From Dryomyza anilis (taxonomy: Eukaryota > Arthropoda > Insecta > Diptera > Dryomyzidae), in assembly GCA_951804985.1 (NCBI GenBank), contig OX638135.1, forward strand, positions 12,274,051 through 12,338,050: a stretch of DNA of 64,000 nucleotides, in the 5' to 3' direction. The notes beneath the pieces are model-generated. The model was not told the DNA's origin. It did no database searches and saw only the letters and a program-made list of their open reading frames with translations. Each line of letters begins with the position of its first letter. Positions within the stretch are counted from its first letter, which is position 1. A program made the translations under genes and the position numbers. Shown here in pieces: positions 56,499 to 64,000 of this stretch.

Positions 56499-56600
56499 CT
56501 TACCCATGTGACCTATTTTTGTATTAATAATAGAAGCGCCGCAGGTTAACTTACCCATGTGACATATTTTTGTATTAATAATAGAAGCGCCGCAGGCAAA
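56499..56600. repeat. 51-bp tandem duplication
   Basis: CTTACCCATGTGAC-TATTTT through AGAAGCGCCGCAGG is present twice, starting at 56499 and 56550, with one internal mismatch. The spacing equals that of the unrelated array at 30683, probably by chance. Confidence 0.8.
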
Positions 56601-56792
56601 TTTTTTGGAAAGAATAGAAATAACATCCAAATAATTATGAAATAATATCTAACATAATACGTCTCCTACTAAACTTTTAATAACATAAGTAAAAATCTTA
56701 TTTTTAAGAAAATAAGGATCTGTGTTCATCTAAATTGCTGAATTAACTAATGTAGTGTTTGTAACATTTTCTTAGGGAACATTTCCTATAGA

Positions 56793-57942
56793 GCCATTCC
56801 ACACCAAATCGACCAACGGTTGGAACTCACCTTCTTCGATTTCAATGAAATTTGTGCAACTGATAAAGGGTATCAAGATATGCATTGATCAAATTTTTTT
56901 TACGCCCACAAATTTCAGTGGTTCAAAGTTGCAAAAAATGATACAGAAATCACTTTTCTCTGGTTGTTCATATTTCAATATCTCTTAAAGTATAAATGAT
57001 AGAAACTCCTTTGATGACTCGTTTTAAAGCTATTAATATAATTATACCAATTAAGTTGTAACTTCTAAACTTGAACATGTGGCCCGTGGTAATTATCCTT
57101 GCACTTCAAAATTGATGTCCTTAAAAAGGACCCTTTTTAAAATTCTGAAAAAAATCACATATTTTGCTTGTATTAATGTAAATGTGCATGCCAAATTTAA
57201 AGATGGTATTTTATTTTCATCGTATTTTAAAAATTATTTTTCTAAATTTTTACATATTTTTTGTATTGAAAAAAAAAAAAATTTATTCAAAATTAAAATT
57301 TGCAATAATTTTTTAATTTTTTTGTAACTCTGAATTCGAGAATAGCGTCAGTTTCACCAAATTGTCTCTAGTTTTTGAGATATATACCATTTTTCGAAAA
57401 TCGTAAAAACTATATCCCAAAATCAATATCTCAAAAACTAGAGTCAATATGATAAAACTGACGCCATTTTAGAAATAAGAGTTTGAAATAGATTCAAGAA
57501 TTATTGCAACTTTTACTGTCGAAAAAAAAAATATTTTTTTCCATACAAAAAATAAATAAAAATTTAGAATTTTTTTTTTTAAAATAAGATGCCATCTTGA
57601 AATTTGGCATGAGCATTAGACCAAATTACACGATTTTTTCAGAATTTTAAAAAGGGTCCTTTTAGAGGACATCTATTTTGAAGTGCAAGGATAATGACCA
57701 CGGGCCACATGTTCACGTTAAGAAGTTACAACTTATTTTTTCTAAAAGCTCGTTATATTGGCTTTAAAACGGAGTTTCTAGCGTTTCTAGTTTAAGAGAT
57801 ATTAAAATATGTACCACCACACAAAAGTGATTTTTGGTCAGTACATATCTGGGTACCCTTTATCAGTTGCTTAAATTTTATTGAAATCGAAAAGGTAAAA
57901 TCTCAAATTTGACTTTTTTTGGTCGATTTGGTGTGGAATGGC
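56793..57942. repeat. 1.15 kb near-complete palindrome (foldback element)
   Basis: The outer ends GCCATTCCACACCAAATCGA (56793) and its reverse complement (ending 57942) are perfect over 22 bp. Matching inverted blocks occur throughout: AACTGATAAAGGGTA; TTCAATATCTCTTAAA; CATGTGGCCCGTGGTAATTA with TCCTTGCACTTCAAAAT; AAAAAGGACCCTTTTTAAAA with TTCTGAAAAAAATC; and the centre CTCTAGTTTTTGAGATA (57366-57382 with 57427-57443). The arms differ by indels of about 75 bp. There is no transposase frame; open frames inside are A+T-driven. The loop is only about 45 nt, so a read-through transcript would form long double-stranded RNA. Confidence 0.85.
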
Positions 57943-58148
57943 CCATAATGCTATTTCGACGTAAATTTCTAGCGTTTCTAGTTTAAGAGATATTAAAATA
58001 TGTACCACCACACAAAAGTGATTTTTGGTCAGTACATATCTGGGTACCCTTTATCACTTTTATTGAAATCGAAAAGGTAAAATCTCAAATTTGACTTTTT
58101 TTGGTCGATTTGGTGTGGAATGGCCCATAATGCTATTTCAACGTAAAT
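57775..58148. repeat. 191-bp duplication of the palindrome's right end
   Basis: TTTCTAGCGTTTCTAG at 57775 restarts at 57966. The second copy repeats through GGTCGATTTGGTGTGGAATG and CCCATAATGCTATTTC with a short deletion after TTTATCA. Only the right arm is duplicated. Confidence 0.85.
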
Positions 58149-59366
58149 TTCCTTTTTATTCCAAATATTTATACAATTTTTCTAATATTGTCTACTCGAT
58201 TATATTTATTTGACAATTTTATGCTATATAAGAATATATGTCAGTTTTCAAAAGTGATTTTGTAAATTTTCCGACGGCTTCCAAATATTTTCATTTGGAT
58301 GTTTTTAAAAATAAAAAATTAGTTATATTTTTCCAATATGTTCGAATCGGTTCATATTTATTTTGTAATAAATATAGGTTATTAAACATTTACAAATCGA
58401 TTTTTAAAAAATTCCGAATGCATCCAATTATTTTTGAATTTGTCCAAATTGGATTTTCTTATTTTCTATTTAAAAATTTGTGATATTTTCTAAATATAAC
58501 CAACTCGGACTTTATATATTGGCCATTTTATACTATATAAAAATACATGACAATTTCTATGTATTTATTTTTCGAAATTCTTAGAATTAACCTACAAATA
58601 CGTGGTCTAAAAATAGGCGTGATCCGTCTACATTTTTTTGCATTATTTCCAGGGTTTTCATAGTGGAAATTTTAGTCGTAAATTGTTAAAATCAAATCTA
58701 TGCAATATTAGCCTTACAACATTTTTAATATAGGCGTGGTCCGCCCACTTTTATTATTAAAATTTTTTTTATAGTTTTTTTATACTTTTATATAAAATTT
58801 ATAATTTAAGGGAATATAAGACGTAAATTTCTCATAGATTATTTAAGGAAGTCATACGATTGATTATTGAATTATGGTTTATTATAGTGGTAATCCAAAT
58901 AATGAGTTGATGACTTTAATTGCTTTTCTACTTGTTAATAAAACTTGGCATCGATGGTCCTGTCGAACCCTTGTTCAGAAACTGGCCAAGAGATATAAAC
59001 AGGTATGAATCAGATTCAAGAATTGTTTCGCTTGATGTATCCGGTACAATGGATCAAGCAAAGAAATTAACCTAAACAATATAATACCTGTTCATAATCT
59101 TGGCTTGTCCAATCGGTAGATTCCAATTAAGCAGCGCTAGGTTGTGATGGTTGTGCTAGCAAACAATAATAAAATATACTAAAAATTGAAAGAATTAAAA
59201 ATAATTTTCGAATTTTGGGTTGAAGTTAGCACCGCCATTTTGAGATATATTTTTGTTTAAATTTGTGCTGTGTAATGGGCTGCTCGAAACTACACCCCAA
59301 TGAAAATTGGCCCCAAATCATAAAATTAAATAAGGCCCCAAAATTGGGGTATATTTTCATTATGAA
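58149..59366. other. No recognised gene
   Basis: 58149-58600 is A+T-rich with TATATAAAAATA-type repeats. 58610-58840 is the inverted partner of 54620-54850 (GGCGTGGTCCGCCCAC, TTAAGGGAATATAAGACG). 58930-59160 is more complex sequence of unknown nature. Confidence 0.45.
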
Positions 59367-59371
59367 ATAAG

Positions 59372-60565
59372 TATTAGAGTGCGTATGTTAAAAACAAACT
59401 TTTACGAAACGAAACGTATTCAACACAATTTATTCGGAAGTGAAAAAATAATTAGATACAAATTCAAATATAAAACCAGTTGGGAAGGTTAGATCACATG
59501 GGAAATTTCAAAGTATGTGTAATTATGATAGTTAGGATTATCAAAATTATAGTCGGTCTAAGCCGACTATAAATACCCTACACATATGTGTGGTTACCAT
59601 TCAAAGTGATATATAGGTCACCAGGGTATACGAATCCTGAAAATAACTACAAACATTCAATCGCTGAAGAATTTCCATTCATTTGATACCCATATTAACA
59701 AATGGGTAGGTGTACCGAATTTCGATTTTTTTTTTGTGAACCACAAGTCTTTTCGCCGGAAAACATTATTATCATGTATTTGAGCATGATGTCAATATAT
59801 ATTTGACCAAAAAAAATTACCTAAGCACGTATACATAAAAATTGATCTTTATATGTACATTTTATATGAGGTATTTGAACATAAGTGGTCGGATCATAGG
59901 TCACAATGGACCGATCTCTCCAATACAGCGTAGATATATTAGTAATCTAAGTTATAAGTTTCATTTATCTAGCTCTTCAATTTTAAAAGTAGTAGGGATT
60001 TCAACAGACAGACAGACAGACGGACAGACGGACATCGCTAAATCGACTCAGGAGGTCATGCTGATCAAGAATATATATACTTTTCCATACCGGAGATGCT
60101 TCCTTCTGGGTGTTACAAACGGCGTACCAAACTGAATATACCCTTGCACTCTTCGTGTAGGGTATAAAAAATATCAACAACAACAATTGACAAGCATAAA
60201 GTTGGTACAATTTTTGCATGTTTTCCTGGTTGTTTTGTGCTTGTACTAAATTCGCATTTAGTTCATTGCACAAAATGATCGAATAGGCTTTGCTATGCAG
60301 AAATTGTGCAGAAGTCCACTGATGAGGAAGCTTGGCAGCTTCCAAAACAGCTGTACGATGAGCCAACAACTTTTTGTTTTTGTCAATTGTTGTTTGTTTC
60401 ACTCCCCAGTACATAGCACTTTGTATCTGGCTAGACCTTGAGCCCGCAAAATCAATGTTTTTGCAATAACTCTATTTTAGGTCGAAAAACAAACAACAAT
60501 ATTTCACAAAAGTAGAAACAAAACAAACAAGTAACATAATATTAAGTATTAATTGTTCTCCAACA
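59372..60565 (-). repeat. copia 3' LTR with insertion
   Basis: Outer part 59372-59473 and inner part about 60480-60565 match the 5' LTR. Between them are copy K of the 0.75 kb repeat (59474-60170) and a further 310-bp segment (60171-60480) absent from the 5' LTR. The segment's ends carry ACAACAACAATTGACAA and its inverse TTGTCAATTGTTGTTTG. Confidence 0.8.
59474..60170 (-). mobile_element. 0.75 kb dispersed repeat, copy K (complete)
   Basis: AACCAGTTGGGAAGG to GTAGGGTATAAAAA; dyad at 59550-59569; short minisatellite GACAGACAGACAGACGGACA at 60006. Inserted inside the copia 3' LTR, so it is younger than the copia element. Confidence 0.85.
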
Positions 60566-61110
60566 CCCTTCCTCAGCTAATTTTCGTAAGTGTTCCACTT
60601 TGCACGCTGCTAGAGGTTTTGTCATCATATCTGCTAGCATGTGTTCGTTAGGACAATACAAGCATTGAATATATAGATTGATGAGGTTATAATTGACGAA
60701 ATGCAGTTTTGTGTCAATGTGCTTCGTTCTGTTGCTTAATTTTTCTTCTTTGATAAGGCGTAGACAACTTTGATTATCTTCAAAGATCGTTCTAGGTTTT
60801 GCTTGCTTGATCATAATATCACTTAGTAATTCTCGAATCCATATAGCTTCTTTGCATCCTTCAGATAAAGCAATAAACTATGCCTCTGTCGGCGACAAAG
60901 AAACACACGTTTGCTTCTTGCATGACCAACTAATGGAACCGTCATTGATCTAAAACAGATAACCTGAATTAGATTTCCTATCTAGTCTGTCCTCTGCCAA
61001 GTTAGCGTCGGCGAGTCCTATCAAAGTATTGTGTTCGATTGTAATGCTACTTAAGTGCAAAAATTTATCTGCTGTGCCTTTTAGGTATTTCAGCACTCTC
61101 TTTAATTCTA
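60542..61110 (-). pseudogene. copia RNase H
   Basis: The open part (60542-60814, 90 codons) reads FEDNQSCLRLIKEEKLSNRT, KHIDTKLHFV, YCPNEHMLADMMTKPL and EHLRKLAEEGCW. These are the copia RNase H C-terminal motifs ending at the 3' LTR. Upstream, 60815-61110 continues in other frames with stops (for example near 60880 and 60950). Confidence 0.8.
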
Positions 61111-61111
61111 A

Positions 61112-61690
61112 TCAAGCTTCATGAGTGGGACAGCTTACTTTTCGAGCCAAAATTAACACGCTTACCGCAATATCAGGACTTAAATTTACACTGATGTATA
61201 ACAGCGAACCAATTAGACGCTGGTAATTTATATTGCTCAGCAGTGCTCCAGGCTTCGTTTTTCCATGTCCTGGATCGATAGGATACTTCGAAATTTTTTT
61301 ATCCAAAGCAAAATCCTTCAACAAATTTTCAATATATTTCTTTTGGCGGATGCAAAAATTAGAATGCTTGTCCTTCATAACTATAAGACCCAGGTAGTGG
61401 TGAATGTCGCCCAAATTATTGATGTCAAAATTTTTCGATAATAGAGGAACTATTATCGAACAATTTTGACATCAATGCTGCTTTAATATTGAATTTACTT
61501 TGGCTTGCCACCAAAATATCGTCAACGTAGACTAACACATATCAGCCCTTCCTCGTTGGTGTATTTTGTGTATAGGCAATGATCAGCATTTCTTTGATGA
61601 AATAAGCCTTGGATTAATACCCTATGGAGGGTTTTATTTCAGACGTTCGCCACCTGTTTTAGACCGTACAGACTTTTCTTTAGCCTGCAA
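61112..61690 (-). pseudogene. copia reverse transcriptase, C-terminal part
   Basis: Minus frames give CRLKKSLYGL-like sequence broken near 61660-61690, then LVYVDDILVAS (about 61505-61535) with the YVDD box intact, and LGDIHHYLGLIVMKDK, RLIGSLLYISVNLSPDIAV (61112-61414). A frameshift lies between VDD and LGDIHHYLG. The N-terminal RT motifs expected between integrase and this point are missing, so there is a large internal deletion near 61720. Confidence 0.8.
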
Positions 61691-62500
61691 ACAAACTTAC
61701 TTTCTCCTTCCTCAAATCCGGTCTTCCCATAACTGAAAAGGCGTAGACGTAATAGATTTTGAAACTACTCTATTTTGTAAATAATTTGCTGTTGTAATGG
61801 CTTTACCTTTAACTTCGCTTCAGCCAATAGACACCTTGCCATTTCCACAAGATTTATATTTTTCCTCTCGGCTACCCCGTTTTGTTGAGGAGAATATGGA
61901 ACTGTATATTGATGTTGAACCCCTTAATTTTCAAGATACTTTTGGACGTGTATTCACCGCCATTGTCGGACCTTATGATGCTTGGATATTTTGAAAACTT
62001 ATTTTTTCCATAAAGGATATAAGTTTTTCAAATACTTCCGCTTTATTATTTAATAAATAAAAGTATAGCGACTATAGTCATTGATAAATGTGAGAAAATA
62101 TCGTTTTCTACCGGGCGTCTCTGTTTGCATCGGACCACAAACGTCAGAGTTAATGAGATCCAAGACTCGTTTTGATTTTGACTCACGCTGCTTGCTAAAT
62201 GGTGTCCTTGTCATTTTACAATTAATGCAAATGTCACAGTGCTTTCTCATGCCACAGTTAATAAATTGACTCACGCTGCTTGCTAAATGGTGTCCTTGTC
62301 ATTTTACAATTAATGCAAATGTCACAGTGCTTTCTCATGCCACAGTTAATAAATTTAAAATCGCTTACCGCTTTTGCATTTATTTTACCGCTTCAATGTC
62401 CCTGTGTCCAAAAATCTTGTGCTTGTTGTAGTGTTGACAATTTACTGCTTTACAGTCCAAAAGCATGACTTTCTGATTGGTGTGTTCTCGAAGACGAAAT
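61691..62500 (-). pseudogene. copia integrase
   Basis: HKIFGHRDIEAVK (about 62395-62440) begins the zinc finger. RKHCDICINCKMTRTPFSKQ and VLDLINSDVCGPM carry the CxxC and the first catalytic Asp (62050-62274), with DYSRYTFIY after. The later core and ANYLQNRVVSKSI (about 61760-61800) lie in other frames. An 88-bp tandem duplication (from 62183 and 62271) shifts the frame through the zinc finger. Confidence 0.8.
62183..62358. repeat. 88-bp tandem duplication in copia integrase
   Basis: TCACGCTGCTTGCTAAATGG through CATGCCACAGTTAATAAATT occurs twice, starting at 62183 and 62271. The copies are identical, so the event is recent. 88 is not a multiple of three, so it breaks the frame. Confidence 0.9.
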
Positions 62501-62949
62501 AAACCGCTTGAAATATCTGCAACGCCAATTTCTTTTCCGCTTTTCGTTTGAATGCTGCAACCAATTTCGCTGAAGAGAAGATTCAGTCCTTTCTTTAGGA
62601 CCTTAGTCCCAAAAATTAAATTTTCATGAAACGATGGTATATATAGAACGTCCTCGATCTTGACTTCTGCTTTTCACCGCGCATATTGTACTTCGTATCT
62701 AACACCACAAAATTGGAACGACGTGTGCTATATGGCACGTGGCACCAGAGTCGACGACCCACACATTTTTTCGTCAGCCATTGAAAAACAATAATTATTT
62801 TCGTCGTCCTGATCATTGCCTTTGGATTTGTTAGCCTGATTGTTGCCTCTTGTTTCTTTAGTTTCCAGCAATCCTTTTTAGAAGTCCCTTTGCCTTGCAG
62901 ATATGTCATCGCTTTATGTTGCAATCGCCAGTCTTGCTGAATAGACGCT
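62501..62949 (-). pseudogene. copia nucleocapsid end and protease
   Basis: VWVVDSGATC (about 62740-62770) is the copia protease active site, intact in its frame. Upstream, KKDCWKLKKQEAT is what remains of the zinc knuckle; its first cysteines are lost. Downstream, VKKGLNLLFSEIGCS-like sequence leads towards integrase. Several frame changes occur. Confidence 0.75.
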
Positions 62950-63486
62950 CTAATGTTTTAAGAACTGCATTTGATGATGAATTCCCATTTGTCTTTGATA
63001 CTCCACAACTAAACTGGCTTCGACGTCCTTCAATGTCAAATCCTCCAGCTTGCGAGCTTCTAATGCTGTTACTAGAGTATCAAACGATGATGGTAAACTG
63101 CTCAGCAACATTGCAATCAACCAGCGTTCTGAAAATGTCTCACAAACCGCTTCTAGCTTTTCGAACAGGATCTCCATATTAATTATGTGATCTGAGATGG
63201 TGGTGTCCATTGAAAACTTCATTCCACATATATTCTGCATTATACGAACGCTGCTTTCCAGCGTATTCTTCTCGTGGTGACTTTTTAGGATGTCCCAAGC
63301 TTCACGCGTTGACTTCGATTTCTTGATGAGAACAAGTTGGCTATCTTCCACCGATAAACCAATTATTACAGTTGCATCATCATTTTGTTTCGACCATGCT
63401 GCTTCTGGCTCCTTGGGTTCGACTTTCGTGACACATTTCCATGCGCCTTCCTTACGCAAGATCAACTCCATCTTGTATTTCCACAA
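62950..63486 (-). CDS. copia Gag (N-terminal part)
   Basis: A 178-codon open frame starting MWKYKMELILRKEGAWK. It matches the UBN2-type Gag of Ty1/copia elements: WSKQNDDATVIIGLSV, SKSTREAWDILKSHHE, FEKLEAVCETFSERWLIAML and LPSSFDTLVTALEARKLEDL appear in the usual order. It ends at QFLKH before the nucleocapsid. It lies about 70 bp after the primer-binding site. Gag builds the particle. ATG at 63486 is the first after the leader, but the real protein may start slightly upstream. Confidence 0.8.
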   Translation of the reverse strand: MWKYKMELILRKEGAWKCVTKVEPKEPEAAWSKQNDDATVIIGLSVEDSQLVLIKKSKSTREAWDILKSHHEKNTLESSVRIMQNICGMKFSMDTTISDHIINMEILFEKLEAVCETFSERWLIAMLLSSLPSSFDTLVTALEARKLEDLTLKDVEASLVVEYQRQMGIHHQMQFLKH

Positions 63487-63540
63487 ATGATAGTTGTCCG
63501 CGTTTAATTTTGCTAACGATGTTTTTGCCTATTATATATT

Positions 63541-63556
63541 GCATAGGTCCATAACC
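63541..63556 (-). promoter_or_regulatory. copia primer-binding site
   Basis: The minus strand reads GGTTATGGACCTATGC directly after the LTR end, close to the initiator-tRNA-Met internal site used by copia (GGTTATGG core). Confidence 0.75.
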
Positions 63557-63728
63557 TATTAGAGCGCGTTAAAAACAAACTTTTACGAAACGAAACGTAT
63601 TCAACAAAATTTATACGGAAGTGAAAAAATAATTTAGATACAAATTTAAATATTAAAATATTTCACAAATGTAACTAGAAACAAAACAAACAAGTTAAAT
63701 AATATTAAGTATTAATTGTTTTCCAACA
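63557..63728 (-). repeat. copia 5' LTR
   Basis: 172 bp from TGTTGGAAAACAATTAATAC to CGCTCTAATA on the minus strand. Shorter than the 3' LTR by the 310-bp segment described there. Flanked by ATAAG. Confidence 0.85.
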
Positions 63729-63733
63729 ATAAG

Positions 63734-63884
63734 ACACCATTTTTCGTGGAAAAAAACACTCCAATATTTTGGAAAAATTGCCCCAATTAAAAATAAAATA
63801 ACACTCCAAAAATTTTTAATTTTGTATTTTATATTTTATTTCAAATATATTATTTCAGAAAAATAAAAAAACACACCAAATTTT
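63734..63884. other. A+T-rich DNA with CACTCCAA motifs
   Basis: AACACTCCAA repeats at 63759 and 63802, with ACACACCAAA at 63871. Similar CCCCAAAATTGGG text occurs before the copia element at 59300-59350, so the element sits inside this block. Confidence 0.45.
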
Positions 63885-64000
63885 TTAAACGAAGCCTTGC
63901 GTTGTATCTTGTACAATATTTCTGCATACTGGACAATTGTAATTTTCAGCACCAGCAATGCTTTGAGCTTGTAATTTTAAATGACATTCAGAACATATTT
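63885..64000 (-). CDS. C-terminus of a Cys-rich, possibly zinc-binding protein (partial)
   Basis: The minus frame is open from the window end to a TAA at 63885-63887. It reads CSECHLKLQ, AENYNCPVCRNIV and ends TTQGFV. The spacing CxxC...CxxC with a His between resembles a RING or zinc-ribbon fold, and codon use is less A+T-skewed than the surroundings. The upstream part lies outside the window. It may be a host gene exon or part of another element; I do not recognise the family. Confidence 0.45.
   Translation of the reverse strand, partial: ICSECHLKLQAQSIAGAENYNCPVCRNIVQDTTQGFV

Larger units (their letters stand above)
59367..63733 (-). mobile_element. Ty1/copia retrotransposon
   Basis: Minus-strand element with ATAAG duplications at 59367-59371 and 63729-63733, a 172-bp 5' LTR (63557-63728) and a longer 3' LTR (59372-60565) interrupted by copy K. 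Order on the minus strand is Gag, protease, integrase, RT, RNase H, as in copia. Frameshifts, an 88-bp internal duplication, and loss of much of the N-terminal RT make it inactive. A related LTR tail is fused to the RNase H stop. Confidence 0.9.

Noticed and set aside
57079..57327. 82-codon frame inside the palindrome
   Set aside because: Phe/Lys/Asn-rich composition driven by A+T content; the same DNA is explained by the inverted-repeat structure.

Overview
The window is nuclear DNA of a dipteran insect, probably a cyclorrhaphan fly. It is very A+T-rich and packed with nested transposable elements: Ty3/gypsy, BEL/Pao and Ty1/copia LTR elements, an RTE-like and a CR1/Jockey-like LINE, a tRNA-headed SINE, and a roughly 0.75 kb repeat carrying GTCCGTCT minisatellites. 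The species cannot be read from the sequence. No complete host gene is visible. The only host-gene candidates are a short secretory-type reading frame beside a GTAAGT donor (8631-8840) and a Cys-rich protein C-terminus cut by the window end (63885-64000).

Layout. 1-8961: A+T-rich DNA with MITE-like inverted-repeat elements (954-1387, 5855-6100, 7879-8120), a perfect 37-bp snapback hairpin (6333-6417), a broken RTE-like LINE (3156-5850), a SINE fragment and copy A of the 0.75 kb repeat. 8962-29258: one 20.3 kb minus-strand Ty3/gypsy insertion (gypsy-1) with two LTRs and a matching CCAC target duplication. Its interior is inflated by a threefold tandem array of the integrase-to-3' region, a foldback element present in every unit, and an A+T-rich insert between gag and pol. 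29259-36900: G+C-rich flank, a 51-bp tandem repeat, and a dead minus-strand BEL/Pao pol cut by one 0.75 kb repeat and bounded by another. 36937-45270: copy D, a 424-bp inverted-repeat element, then a plus-strand Ty3/gypsy (gypsy-2) inserted with an ATAT duplication into a field of degenerate tandem repeats. 45270-59366: A+T-rich DNA with a LINE 3' fragment, further 0.75 kb repeats (one carrying a nested element), a full SINE and a 1.15 kb palindrome. 59367-63733: a minus-strand Ty1/copia element with an ATAAG duplication. 63885-64000: start of a possible coding region that runs off the window.

All the autonomous elements look dead from stops, frameshifts, deletions or lost catalytic residues. 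The longest intact retroelement frames are the gypsy-2 integrase (415 codons) and the gypsy-1 integrase (358 codons, with an internal deletion). The strongest unusual signals are structural: the gypsy-1 tandem triplication with near-identical units, the 1.15 kb palindrome, two snapback repeats that both have an 11-nt spacer, and a SAP-like domain at the start of the gypsy-2 Gag. I did not find a clear new multi-gene system.
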